From an uncultured Clostridia bacterium (lineage in GTDB: Bacteria > Bacillota > Clostridia > Oscillospirales > Ruminococcaceae): a DNA stretch of 41,337 nt. The stretch covers positions 1 through 41,337 of the forward strand of contig CANRKQ010000004.1 in the NCBI GenBank assembly GCA_947631265.1. Reading direction: 5' to 3'. The notes under the pieces were generated by a model, which saw only the letters and a program-made list of their open reading frames with translations, was not told where the DNA came from and did no database searches. Shown piece after piece: positions 1 through 8,034 of this stretch (within the stretch, counting starts at the first letter, position 1; each line of letters starts with the position of its first letter). The position numbers and the translations under genes were made by a program.

Positions 1-38
1 CCAAGAAAGTAATTAGTATTAATCTCTATACAATAAGA

Positions 39-64
39 GCGTTCGGAGTATTCCGAACGCTTTT
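39..64 (+). terminator. Intrinsic terminator of an upstream gene
   Basis: A perfect 9-bp stem (GCGTTCGGA / TCCGAACGC) with a 4-nt loop is followed by TTTTGTGTTT. It probably ends a + strand transcript whose gene lies left of the window. Confidence 0.85.
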
Positions 65-144
65 GTGTTTATATAGAAGTTAGATAAATTCAACAAATTT
101 TACTAACATAATTATAAAGTCAGTATAGCCTTAGCGCTTATTGG

Positions 145-173
145 TTGCTTTACTGCTTATATTGTGGTATAAT
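145..173 (+). promoter_or_regulatory. Sigma-A promoter of the amidohydrolase-fumarase operon
   Basis: TTGCTT (145-150), a 17-bp spacer and a perfect TATAAT (168-173). Transcription would begin near 180, about 25 nt before the chosen ATG at 205. That makes the longer ORF-track start at 145 impossible for this transcript. Confidence 0.75.
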
Positions 174-204
174 ATCTCTGATATTTAAAATATGGAGTGA
201 ATTT

Positions 205-1341
205 ATGATAATATATAATGCAAAAATATATACAATGAACGATAACGATGAAATTATAGAAAACGGTTATGTTGAGTTAAAGAATGATAAGATAATCAGG
301 GTTGGCGAAGGATTTCCCGAACATAATAACGGAGAAATGATTGATGCAGAGGGAAAAACGATTTATCCGGGATTTATTGACGCACATACACATCTTGGTC
401 TTTTCACAAGCGGCGTTGGTGTAGAAGGAGAGGATTTTAACGAGGATTCTGATCCGATAACCCCGCAGCTAAATGCAATAGACGGCATAAATCCAATGGA
501 TTCAGCATTTGATGATGCAAGAAATGCAGGAATTACAACTGCTGTGGTTTCACCGGGAAGTTCTAATGCTATCTGCGGAAGTATTTTTGCAGTAAAAACT
601 ACAGGAAAACGAATTGACAAAATGTCGCTTGGCAAGGTGGGTATGAAAATAAGCTTGGGTGAAAATCCAAAAATGACATATCTTGATAAGGATTCCTCTC
701 CAGTAACGAGAATGGCTATTGCAGCTCTCATACGCGAGGCACTTAGAAAAGCTCAAAGGTATATGGAGGATAAGAAATCAGGAGATGAGACTCCTGAATA
801 TGACGCAAAATGCGAGGCACTGATACCTTTGCTCAAAAGGGAAGTCAAGGCGCATTTTCACTGTCATCGAGCCGATGATATATTTACGGCGGTTAGAATT
901 GCAAAGGAGTTCGATTTAGATTATATTTTAATACACTGCACAGAGGGTCACCTTATTGCTGATGAGCTTAAAGAGGAAAACGCAACGGCGGTCATCGGAC
1001 CTATTATATGTGATAAATCAAAGCCAGAGCTTGCAAATCTTACTCCGGAGAACTGTTTTATTCTAAGCTCGGCAGGCGTTGAAATTTCAATTTGTACTGA
1101 CCATAGTGAAGTTCCTATTCAGTATCTACCCATATCCGTAGGGATTGCGGTAAAAAACGGTCTGGATTTTTATGAGGCTGTGAAAGCAGTCACGAAAACT
1201 CCGGCAAAACAAATGGGATTGTTTGACAGAATTGGTTCGATTGAAAAGGATAAGGACGCGGATTTAGTTATGTTCGGTACTAATCCTTTTGAGGTTATGA
1301 GCAGTCCTGATATGGTAATAATAAACGGAGATGAGATATAA
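205..1341 (+). CDS. Amidohydrolase family protein (imidazolonepropionase-like)
   Basis: Metal-dependent hydrolase of the amidohydrolase superfamily, close in layout to HutI/dihydroorotase-like enzymes (COG1228 type). It is 378 aa from the ATG at 205, which has GGAGTGA seven nt upstream. The ORF-track start at 145 lies inside the promoter and adds 20 hydrophobic residues that fit poorly. An N-terminal beta-sandwich leads into PGFIDAHTHLG with the HxH metal pair (H61, H63). Further likely metal or substrate ligands are in AHFHCHRADD, LIHCTEGH and CTDHSEVP, and the barrel closes with GSIEKDKDADLVMF. The substrate cannot be read from sequence. The next gene, fumarase alpha, starts at the base after the stop codon, so the two are translationally coupled. 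No signal peptide is present, so it is cytoplasmic. Confidence 0.85.
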   Translation: MIIYNAKIYTMNDNDEIIENGYVELKNDKIIRVGEGFPEHNNGEMIDAEGKTIYPGFIDAHTHLGLFTSGVGVEGEDFNEDSDPITPQLNAIDGINPMDSAFDDARNAGITTAVVSPGSSNAICGSIFAVKTTGKRIDKMSLGKVGMKISLGENPKMTYLDKDSSPVTRMAIAALIREALRKAQRYMEDKKSGDETPEYDAKCEALIPLLKREVKAHFHCHRADDIFTAVRIAKEFDLDYILIHCTEGHLIADELKEENATAVIGPIICDKSKPELANLTPENCFILSSAGVEISICTDHSEVPIQYLPISVGIAVKNGLDFYEAVKAVTKTPAKQMGLFDRIGSIEKDKDADLVMFGTNPFEVMSSPDMVIINGDEI

Positions 1342-2184
1342 ATGAGGAATATAAGCGTTAAAGATATAGAGAAAAAGGTTGCAGAGCTTTGCATTAAAGC
1401 AAATCTGAGTCTTCCTGAGGATTTGGAGAGTTGTATAAAATGCAAAGCGAGTGATGAGAGGTCAGAGGTCGGAAGAAATGTTTTTTCTGATATAATTGAC
1501 AATATAAATGTAGCAAGAGATGAAACTATTCCTATTTGTCAAGACACCGGAATGGCGGTTATATTTTTAGAAATAGGTCAGGATGTTCATTTTGTTGACG
1601 GGGTTTTATACGAGGCGATCAACAGGGGTGTAGCAAAGGGGTATACAGACGGTTATCTCAGAAAGTCGATAGTATCAGATCCAATAGAAAGGATCAACAC
1701 TAACGACAACACACCTGCGGTCATACATACGAAAATAGTTGAAGGAGACAAGGTTAAAATTGTTGTTGCTCCTAAGGGCTTTGGCAGCGAAAATATGTCG
1801 GCATTAAAAATGATGACTCCATCGGCAACACTTGAAGAAATAATAGATTTTGTTGTTGACACCGTACAAAATGCAGGATCTAATCCATGTCCTCCGATTG
1901 TTGTGGGAGTAGGCATAGGCGGTGATTTTGAGAGCTGTGCTTACAATGCAAAAAAAGCATTATGCAGACCTGTTTCTATAAGGAATCCTAAAGCCATTTA
2001 TTCAGATTTAGAAAACAAAATGCTAGACAAAATAAACAAACTAGGTATAGGTCCTCAGGGTTTTGGAGGATCGGTAACAGCACTAGCTGTGAACATTGAG
2101 CAGTCACCCACACATATAGCTGGGTTGCCTGTGGCAGTAAACATCGGTTGTCACGTTACGAGGCACGCTGAGGATGTAATTTAG
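1342..2184 (+). CDS. fumA: Class I fumarate hydratase / L(+)-tartrate dehydratase alpha subunit
   Basis: Fe-S dependent hydro-lyase alpha subunit (280 aa, the usual length for the two-subunit form), interconverting fumarate and malate or acting on tartrate. Three conserved cysteine contexts expected to hold the 4Fe-4S cluster are visible: PICQDTG near residue 63, NPCPP near 184 and NIGCHVTRH at the C terminus. Its ATG directly abuts the stop of the amidohydrolase, so one mRNA carries both. The beta subunit (about 185 aa) that normally follows immediately is absent: a terminator and tRNA-Leu come next. The beta subunit must be elsewhere in the genome or lost. Fumarase and tartrate dehydratase cannot be separated from sequence alone, and the symbol is given for the family. 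Confidence 0.88.
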   Translation: MRNISVKDIEKKVAELCIKANLSLPEDLESCIKCKASDERSEVGRNVFSDIIDNINVARDETIPICQDTGMAVIFLEIGQDVHFVDGVLYEAINRGVAKGYTDGYLRKSIVSDPIERINTNDNTPAVIHTKIVEGDKVKIVVAPKGFGSENMSALKMMTPSATLEEIIDFVVDTVQNAGSNPCPPIVVGVGIGGDFESCAYNAKKALCRPVSIRNPKAIYSDLENKMLDKINKLGIGPQGFGGSVTALAVNIEQSPTHIAGLPVAVNIGCHVTRHAEDVI

Positions 2185-2225
2185 AATAAAATAAAGTTTG
2201 GTATTTAAAATCAATTTAGGTACAA

Positions 2226-2262
2226 GTCGGGCAAGTGTTGAAATATTTGTCCGATATTTTTA
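2226..2262 (+). terminator. Intrinsic terminator after the fumarase alpha gene
   Basis: TCGGGCAAGTGT pairs over 12 bp (several G-U pairs) with ATATTTGTCCGA around a TGAA loop, followed by TATTTTTAT. It ends the amidohydrolase-fumarase transcript before the tRNA promoter. The G-U pairs indicate the + strand is the RNA strand. Confidence 0.8.
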
Positions 2263-2271
2263 TAAAAAATG

Positions 2272-2300
2272 TTGACAAGGCTAAACATATGTGATAAAAT
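2272..2300 (+). promoter_or_regulatory. Promoter of tRNA-Leu
   Basis: Consensus TTGACA (2272-2277), a 17-bp spacer and TAAAAT (2295-2300), with predicted transcription start about 10 nt before the mature tRNA 5' end. Confidence 0.75.
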
Positions 2301-2316
2301 ACTTTAGTAACATTTT

Positions 2317-2403
2317 GCCGGTGTGATGGAATTGGCAGACGTGCTGGACTCAAAATCCAGTGGTGGAGACACCGTACCGGTTCGACCCCGGTCACCGGCA
2401 CCA
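2317..2403 (+). tRNA. tRNA-Leu (anticodon CAA)
   Basis: Class II tRNA of 87 nt including an encoded CCA (2401-2403). The acceptor stem GCCGGTG pairs with CACCGGC, the discriminator is A, the anticodon loop is CTCAAAA on stem CTGGA/TCCAG-type pairs, a long variable arm (TGGTGGAGACACC) follows, and the T-loop is GGTTCGACCCC. The long variable arm and the CAA anticodon identify leucine (UUG codon). It is a single tRNA with its own promoter and terminator. Confidence 0.96.
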
Positions 2404-2424
2404 GCAACGGTTAAGTGCAACTGG

Positions 2425-2458
2425 TTCACGTTTTGCATTAGTAAAACGTGAATTTTTT
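2425..2458 (+). terminator. Terminator of the tRNA-Leu transcript
   Basis: Perfect 10-bp stem TTCACGTTTT / AAAACGTGAA, 8-nt loop, then TTTTTT. Confidence 0.88.
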
Positions 2459-2490
2459 ATCTCGCGTTTTATTATGAGATAAAATTTTGC

Positions 2491-2519
2491 TTGACAAAGG
2501 AAATATTTTGTGCTATATT
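2491..2519 (+). promoter_or_regulatory. Promoter of the pheST leader
   Basis: TTGACA (2491-2496), a 17-bp spacer ending in TGC (extended -10) and TATATT (2514-2519). The transcript would start near 2526 and carry a leader of about 255 nt before pheS. Confidence 0.8.
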
Positions 2520-2525
2520 TATTTT

Positions 2526-2758
2526 AAACATTATGACTGAGAGAGTAGGTTTGCAGTATAGCTTTCAGAGAGGGGAATGTCTGCTGAAAATTCCCTAAGC
2601 AAAATCAGACTGAAGTTCACTCACGAGTGGTTCTGCCGAATTTTTAGTAAGCGGGAACGGATTTTGAAACCGTTAAAATTCAAGGGAGTGTTGGCTCTTT
2701 TAACCATTAGGTGGTATAGCAAGATACGGTCTTGTCCTGATAGGGATAGGGCTTTTTT
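2526..2758 (+). promoter_or_regulatory. T-box riboswitch controlling pheST
   Basis: A roughly 230-nt leader with T-box layout. An AGAGAGTAGG element lies near the 5' end, internal stems follow (GGGGAAT/ATTCCC; CACTC/GAGTG), and then a T-box-like sequence TTAGGTGGTATAGC precedes a terminator stem (2729-2738 GTCTTGTCCT with 2743-2752 GGGATAGGGC, T6 tract). Known mechanism: uncharged tRNA pairs with the specifier and the T-box, which favours the antiterminator and readthrough. For a pheST leader the specifier should be a Phe codon. A TTC in GAAGTTCACTC is the best candidate, but its placement was judged by eye. The 63-aa ORF (2577-2768) over this region is not a gene. Confidence 0.85.
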
Positions 2759-2780
2759 ATTTTATTAAGGAGGATTATAA

Positions 2781-3800
2781 ATGAAAGATGCACTTTTAAA
2801 AATCAAAGAGCTTGCGGCTGATGAGCTTTTAAAGGTAAACGACACTAAGGCTCTTGAGGAATTAAGGGTAAAATTTCTGGGAAAAAAGGGAGAGCTTACA
2901 TCTATTTTAAAGCAAATGGGTAAGCTTTCGGCTGAAGAGCGTCCTGTTATCGGACAGCTTGCAAATCAGGTAAGAGCAGAGATTGAGGAGTCTATAACAA
3001 ACCGAGTTAAGGAAATAAAGGCTATGACGCTTGAGAAAAAGCTAAAAGATGAGGAGCTTGACGTAACCTTGCCGGGTACTAAGGCGACTATTGGAAAGTT
3101 GCATCCTCTTAATATCGTTTTGAACGAGATCGAAGAGATATTTATGGGTATGGGCTTTGATGTTGTTGATGGTCCTGAGGTTGAATATGATTATTACAAC
3201 TTTGAGGCTCTAAATCTTCCGGCTGATCACCCTGCAAGGGATACTCAGGATACATTTTATATTACCGATAATATCCTGCTCAGAACTCAGACGTCTTCCG
3301 TTCAGGTGCATGTTATGGAGGAGAAAAAACCTCCTCTCAGAATAATTTCTCCGGGCAGAGTGTACCGCTCTGACGCAGTTGACGCAACACACTCACCGCT
3401 GTTCCACCAGATTGAGGGGCTTGTTGTAGACAAGGGCATTACAATGTCTGACTTGGTTGGAACACTAGAACTGCTTATGAAGCGTCTTTACGGCGACGAC
3501 TGCAAGATAAGACTTCGTCCGCATCATTTTCCGTTTACAGAACCCAGCGCCGAGGTGGATGTAATGTGCTTTAACTGCGGCGGAAAGGGCTGTTCTATGT
3601 GCAAGGACGAGGGATATATCGAGCTTTTAGGCGCAGGAATGGTTCACCCTAAGGTTTTGGCAAACTGCGGAATAGACCCTGAGGTTTACTCAGGCTTTGC
3701 ATTCGGGCTTGGTCTTGAGAGAATAGTTATGAGAAGATACGGAATAAACGATATGAGACTGTTATTTGAAAACGATTTGCGTTTCTTAAATCAGTTTTAA
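2781..3800 (+). CDS. pheS: Phenylalanyl-tRNA synthetase alpha subunit
   Basis: Charges tRNA-Phe with phenylalanine as the catalytic subunit of the alpha2-beta2 enzyme. It is 339 aa, the normal bacterial length. An N-terminal coiled-coil arm (residues 1-90) is followed by the class II core: motif 2 region [10 protein letters not shown], the [15 protein letters not shown] stretch and motif 3 [13 protein letters not shown] near the C terminus. An insert with four cysteines ([12 protein letters not shown]) lies between motifs 2 and 3, as in many clostridial PheS. The start has AAGGAGG ten nt upstream. pheT follows after 21 bp. Expression is controlled by the T-box upstream. Confidence 0.97.
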   Translation: MKDALLKIKELAADELLKVNDTKALEELRVKFLGKKGELTSILKQMGKLSAEERPVIGQLANQVRAEIEESITNRVKEIKAMTLEKKLKDEELDVTLPGTKATIGKLHPLNIVLNEIEEIFMGMGFDVVDGPEVEYDYYNFEALNLPADHPARDTQDTFYITDNILLRTQTSSVQVHVMEEKKPPLRIISPGRVYRSDAVDATHSPLFHQIEGLVVDKGITMSDLVGTLELLMKRLYGDDCKIRLRPHHFPFTEPSAEVDVMCFNCGGKGCSMCKDEGYIELLGAGMVHPKVLANCGIDPEVYSGFAFGLGLERIVMRRYGINDMRLLFENDLRFLNQF

Positions 3801-3821
3801 TGCGTAAGGGAGGTTTATTTA

Positions 3822-6236
3822 ATGGATTTATCAATGAAATGGCTGAGCGACTTTGTTGACGTCAGCGATAAAAGTATAAAGGATTTTTGCTATGATATGA
3901 CAATGTCAGGTTCAAAGGTAGAGGGTTATACCCCTGAGGGCAAGGACATTACAAACGTAGTAGTAGGACAGGTTTTGTCGGTTGTTCCGCATGATAATTC
4001 CGACCACCTTGTAGTATGTCAGGTAGACGTGGGAACGGAGCGGCTTCAGATAGTTACAGGAGCTCAAAATGTAAATTCTGGGAACTATGTGCCTGTAGCT
4101 TTGAACAATTCAACGGTTTTGCACGACGGCAAGCCTGTTAAGATAAAAAACGGAAAGCTCAGGGGAGTTGAGAGCAACGGTATGCTGTGCTCTCTTGAAG
4201 AACTTGGACTGACAGTACACGATTTTCCTTATGCTATTGAAGACGGAATTTTCATTCTGGGAGATGACTGCGATAAAACTCTTGGTAAAGAAATAAAAGA
4301 GGCTATTGGATTTAACGATACAACAGTTGAGTTTGAAATAACCTCTAACAGACCCGATTGCCTGTCGGTTTTAGGTTTGGCAAGAGAGGCTGCCGCTACC
4401 TATGGAATAAAAAGAACGCTTAAAGAGCCTTCATACAAGGGTATTGACGGCAACATTGAAGATGAGCTTTCAGTTGAGATAAAAAATCCTAAGCTGTGTT
4501 CGAGGTATATTGCAGGAATTGTCAAGAATGTTAAAATAGAGCCGTCACCGAGATGGATGAGAGAAAGACTTCGCGCAAGCGGAGTACGTCCAATCAATAA
4601 TTTTGTAGACATTACAAACTATGTAATGCTAGAGTATGGTCAGCCTATGCACGCGTTTGATTTAAGGTATGTAAACGGAAACAGCATTATAATCCGCAAT
4701 GCAAAGCAGGGTGAGAAGATAGTTACGCTCGACGGCGAGGAGAGAACGCTCAGCGAGGAGATGCTTGTTATTGCCGATAAGGATAAACCTGTTGCTGTTG
4801 CAGGAATTATGGGCGGAGAATATAGCGGTATTATGAGTGATACGACTACTGTTGTATTTGAGGCAGCCTGCTTTGACGGGGCAAGCGTAAGAAGAACTGC
4901 AAAAAAGCTTGGTATGAGAAGTGATGCGTCAGCACGATTTGAAAAGGGACTCAGTCCAAAGAATTGCTATCCAGCGATAATGAGAGCCTTTGAGCTGGTT
5001 GAAGAGCTTGGGGCAGGAGAGGTATACAACACGATTATAGACAGAGACTGCTCACAGGTGAGTGAAAACCCCGTTGAGTTTGATTCTGAATGGATAAACA
5101 GCTTTTTGGGAACAGATATTCCTGAGAGCGATATGATAGAATATCTTAAAAGACTTGATTTTGAGGTTCGGGACGGAAAATGCTATGCGCCGTATGTAAG
5201 AATAGACATTGCTTGCAAAGCCGATATTGCGGAAGAGGTTGCAAGGATTTACGGATATAACAACATACCGTCCACATTGTTAAAGGGCGTTGCCGAGGCG
5301 AGAAGAACGCCTGAGCAGAGATTTATAAAAAGCGTTCAGTCGTCAATGGTATCTATGGGTCTGAACGAAATAGAAACTTATTCATTTATTTCGCCGAAAT
5401 ATTTTGACAGAATATCTCTTGACGGGGATAGCAGACTTCGTGACGCGGTTACTATAACAAACCCTCTAGGTGAAGATACGTCAGTTATGAGGACAACTAT
5501 AATCCCTTCTATGTGTGAAACTCTTGCAAGAAACTATAATTACAGAAATATGAAAGCGTCATTGTTTGAGCTTGGAAATGAGTATATCAAAACGCAAGAC
5601 GGAAAGCTCCCGAATGAGCCGGTGCGTCTTTGCATTGGTATGTATGATTCAAACGGGGAAACGGATTTTTATTCTTTAAAGGGAATTATCGAGGAACTTC
5701 TGAATGTTATTTCAATAACCGAATATGACGTTGAGCTTGCAGGCACCAGTTGTGCTTTTGATGAGTATAGAGCCTTCCATCCGGGAAGAGTGGCGGTATT
5801 AAAGAAAAATGATGTTGAGTTTGGTATTTTCGGAGAGCTGCACCCTTCGGTTCTGGAAAACTATGATATAGGTACAAGAACTTATATTGCAAAACTGAAT
5901 GTTCCGGAGATGATGGCTCTGGCTGATGCTGAAAAGACCTATAAGCCCTTGCCCAAATATCCCGCAGCAACAAGGGATCTGTCACTTGTATGCGATGATA
6001 AAATGCCTGTTGCCTCATTGGAGAAAGCTATAAAGTCAGCGGTGGGCAAAACGCTTGAAAAGGTTACCTTGTTTGACGTTTATAAGGGTGAGCAGATAGA
6101 AAGAGGAAAGAAGTCGGTATCATATTCTATTACAATGCGTTCTCACGAAGGCACTCTTACGGACGAACAGGCAGACGCTGCAATGAAGAGGATTTTAAAG
6201 TCTCTTAAAGAGCTTGGCGCTGAACTAAGAGCATAA
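3822..6236 (+). CDS. pheT: Phenylalanyl-tRNA synthetase beta subunit
   Basis: Non-catalytic partner of PheS giving tRNA binding and editing (804 aa, full length). Domains in order: an N-terminal OB-fold tRNA-binding domain (about residues 40-150; VVGQVLSVVPHDNSDHL); the B3/B4 editing domain (about 200-380; MLEYGQPMHAFDL); B5 (about 400-470); a catalytic-like core with GLNEIETYSF; and the C-terminal anticodon-binding FDX-ACB domain (about 710-804; KYPAATRDLSLVCDD). The start has GGGAGG nine nt upstream. No convincing terminator follows in the 260-bp gap to ireB, so readthrough is possible although ireB has its own promoter candidate. Confidence 0.97.
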   Translation: MDLSMKWLSDFVDVSDKSIKDFCYDMTMSGSKVEGYTPEGKDITNVVVGQVLSVVPHDNSDHLVVCQVDVGTERLQIVTGAQNVNSGNYVPVALNNSTVLHDGKPVKIKNGKLRGVESNGMLCSLEELGLTVHDFPYAIEDGIFILGDDCDKTLGKEIKEAIGFNDTTVEFEITSNRPDCLSVLGLAREAAATYGIKRTLKEPSYKGIDGNIEDELSVEIKNPKLCSRYIAGIVKNVKIEPSPRWMRERLRASGVRPINNFVDITNYVMLEYGQPMHAFDLRYVNGNSIIIRNAKQGEKIVTLDGEERTLSEEMLVIADKDKPVAVAGIMGGEYSGIMSDTTTVVFEAACFDGASVRRTAKKLGMRSDASARFEKGLSPKNCYPAIMRAFELVEELGAGEVYNTIIDRDCSQVSENPVEFDSEWINSFLGTDIPESDMIEYLKRLDFEVRDGKCYAPYVRIDIACKADIAEEVARIYGYNNIPSTLLKGVAEARRTPEQRFIKSVQSSMVSMGLNEIETYSFISPKYFDRISLDGDSRLRDAVTITNPLGEDTSVMRTTIIPSMCETLARNYNYRNMKASLFELGNEYIKTQDGKLPNEPVRLCIGMYDSNGETDFYSLKGIIEELLNVISITEYDVELAGTSCAFDEYRAFHPGRVAVLKKNDVEFGIFGELHPSVLENYDIGTRTYIAKLNVPEMMALADAEKTYKPLPKYPAATRDLSLVCDDKMPVASLEKAIKSAVGKTLEKVTLFDVYKGEQIERGKKSVSYSITMRSHEGTLTDEQADAAMKRILKSLKELGAELRA

Positions 6237-6416
6237 GAAAGTAAAAAAATAAATTCATTTTATCCTATATTAAAATATAATCTACTATATTTCGACTATT
6301 TTTTATAAAGCGTCATCATAATAAACTATTAATTTTGCTATTTTTTTCAAAAGTACTTGTTATTTTAAAAAATTTAGATTATAATAATATTAGTAAAGTT
6401 ATTTTTATACCAAAGG

Positions 6417-6444
6417 TTTACTGCATTGATAAATTGGTTATAAT
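6417..6444 (+). promoter_or_regulatory. Putative promoter of ireB
   Basis: TTTACT (6417-6422), a 16-bp spacer and a perfect TATAAT (6439-6444), about 50 nt before the ireB start. A direct repeat AAATTGGT flanks the -10 box on both sides. The rest of the 260-bp pheT-ireB gap is very AT-rich and shows nothing else recognisable. Confidence 0.55.
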
Positions 6445-6496
6445 GCAAATGTAAATTGGTATTCCGTGTAAGAATTTTTTAAGGAGGATAAAGCTT

Positions 6497-6742
6497 ATGT
6501 ACGATCAAACAATGACCTTTTCCGTTAAAGAAGACAAGGAAATGGAACTTAAAAAGAATCTGACAATAATTTATCAGGCTCTTAAGGAAAAGGGCTATAA
6601 TCCAATCAACCAGATAGTAGGTTATATTCTTTCTGAGGATCCGACCTACATAACAACTTACAACAATGCACGAAGTTTGATCCGTCATATTGATAGAGAT
6701 GAATTACTTCAGGCATTAGTTAAGTCTTATTTAGGTGAATAG
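6497..6742 (+). CDS. ireB: IreB family regulatory phosphoprotein (UPF0297/YrzL)
   Basis: Small cytoplasmic protein of 81 aa that matches the IreB/YrzL family along its length: an N-terminal TMTFSV stretch, then [26 protein letters not shown] and [14 protein letters not shown]. In Enterococcus faecalis IreB is phosphorylated on N-terminal threonines by the PASTA kinase IreK and influences cephalosporin tolerance; T5 and T7 are the equivalents here. The start has AAGGAGG ten nt upstream. In most Firmicutes ireB sits between alaS and ruvX (yrrK). Here it is a single gene with its own terminator and unrelated neighbours, so its usual partners must be elsewhere. Confidence 0.93.
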   Translation: MYDQTMTFSVKEDKEMELKKNLTIIYQALKEKGYNPINQIVGYILSEDPTYITTYNNARSLIRHIDRDELLQALVKSYLGE

Positions 6743-6758
6743 GAATTATAGATGTATA

Positions 6759-6790
6759 AGAGACGGCTTTTCAGCTGTCTCTTTTATTTT
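6759..6790 (+). terminator. Terminator of ireB
   Basis: AGAGACGGCT pairs with AGCTGTCTCT (10 bp, one G-U) around TTTC, followed by TTTTATTTT. Confidence 0.88.
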
Positions 6791-6876
6791 GAAAAATTGA
6801 TCTGTCATATTACAATTAATTAACAGCATTGTATTTTTAGAATTTGGTTATCCTAACTTTAGAAAGGATGATTGAA

Positions 6877-7845
6877 ATGAAATATATTATTTTAAGTCTT
6901 GTCATTTCTTTGGGAGTTGTTTTATCAGGCTGCGCTAATAATATAGAACCAAACACTAAAGATTTTGATGAAAGCATTACAGATTCATCTACAACAAGCG
7001 AAAACAAAGAAAATAAAAGTGATGACTATTCTCAAAATAATACTGCTACAAACAACACTACAACACAAACGCCGTCAGTAAGCTCTGCAAAATCGAGCTC
7101 AGCCAGTGCTGAACCGCTTATGGCAGGAAAGTCTGTTGATTTATCAACTCTTGACAATACACTTATAGGTTACGGACAGGGTGTAATAGTTGACAGCAAG
7201 AACAGACCTCAGGGTGCAATTGACTTCAATGAAAAATATTCAAAATACAATGCGATTGCAATGGCAAAAACCGATAACAGCAAAAAGAGTAAGGAAAAGA
7301 CTATATATCTTACCTTTGACCAGGGTTATGAAAACGGATACACCGAAAAAATTCTCGACACTCTCAAGAAAAAGAAGGTAAAAGCTACGTTCTTTATATT
7401 GAAGGACTACGCAGAGAGAAATCCCGAGCTTGTAAAAAGAATGATAAAAGAAGGTCATACGGTAGGAAACCATTCAGTATCTCATTTGTCTATGCCGAAT
7501 ATATCGATTGACGAGGCAAAGCAGGAGATAATGGGACTGCACTATTATGTTAAGGAAAAGTTCGGATACGAAATGACAGAGTTCAGACCGCCAAAGGGAG
7601 AGTTTTCAGAAAGAGTTTTACAGCTTGTCAACGAGTGCGGATACAAGACAGTTATGTGGAGCTTTGCTTATGAAGACTGGGATGTTGACAATCAGCCAAA
7701 CGAGGCAGAGGCTTTGAAAAAGGTAACAGGAGCAAAACATAACGGAGCCATTTATTTGCTCCATTCTGTATCAAAGACAAATGCAAAAATACTCGGCGAC
7801 GTAATTGATAACTTGAAAAAGGACGGTTATACTTTTAAGTCATAG
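6877..7845 (+). CDS. PdaA-like polysaccharide deacetylase, lipoprotein
   Basis: Predicted delta-lactam-biosynthetic de-N-acetylase, acting on peptidoglycan N-acetylmuramic acid; in Bacillus, PdaA does this for the spore cortex. It is 322 aa from the ATG at 6877, preceded by AGAAAGGA; the ORF-track start adds 11 residues that spoil the signal peptide. A lipobox LSGC gives a lipidated C19, then a Ser/Thr/Asn-rich linker to about residue 90, then the NodB domain: TFDQGYENGYT (D148), GNHSVSHLSM with the metal histidines H199 and H203, RPPKGEFS, WSFAYEDWD and AIYLLHSVS. FDxGYENGYT and LLHSVS are PdaA-type signatures. The second Asp of the usual TFDDG is Gln; Bacillus PdaA has Asn there. Lipid anchoring with a long linker differs from Bacillus PdaA. 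It is a single gene with a terminator. Confidence 0.9.
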   Translation: MKYIILSLVISLGVVLSGCANNIEPNTKDFDESITDSSTTSENKENKSDDYSQNNTATNNTTTQTPSVSSAKSSSASAEPLMAGKSVDLSTLDNTLIGYGQGVIVDSKNRPQGAIDFNEKYSKYNAIAMAKTDNSKKSKEKTIYLTFDQGYENGYTEKILDTLKKKKVKATFFILKDYAERNPELVKRMIKEGHTVGNHSVSHLSMPNISIDEAKQEIMGLHYYVKEKFGYEMTEFRPPKGEFSERVLQLVNECGYKTVMWSFAYEDWDVDNQPNEAEALKKVTGAKHNGAIYLLHSVSKTNAKILGDVIDNLKKDGYTFKS

Positions 7846-7860
7846 TATAATTAGGGACAT

Positions 7861-7905
7861 CAAAACCGCTTTAGGGAAAAGAATTCTTAAAGCGGTTTTG
7901 CTTTT
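7861..7905 (+). terminator. Terminator of the PdaA-like gene
   Basis: Perfect 13-bp stem CAAAACCGCTTTA / TAAAGCGGTTTTG followed by CTTTT. Confidence 0.88.
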
Positions 7906-7973
7906 AAATGTTTAAAATAGGTTTTCATATACATTTTTATAGAAAATAAAGTATATAATTTTTTATATTTCCA

Positions 7974-8002
7974 TTGACATTTTGTTAATATACAAGTATA
8001 AT
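7974..8002 (+). promoter_or_regulatory. Full-consensus sigma-A promoter
   Basis: TTGACA (7974-7979), exactly 17 bp, TATAAT (7997-8002): both hexamers match consensus. The predicted start is near 8009, giving a ~26-nt leader with GGAGG (8023-8027). The downstream lipoprotein is probably strongly expressed. Confidence 0.88.
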
Positions 8003-8034
8003 TAAATTTAATTAATATAGTTGGAGGTCATATA

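Noticed and set aside
2577-2768. 63-aa ORF before pheS
   Set aside because: It lies entirely inside the T-box leader, ends in the terminator stem, and has no homology-like features.
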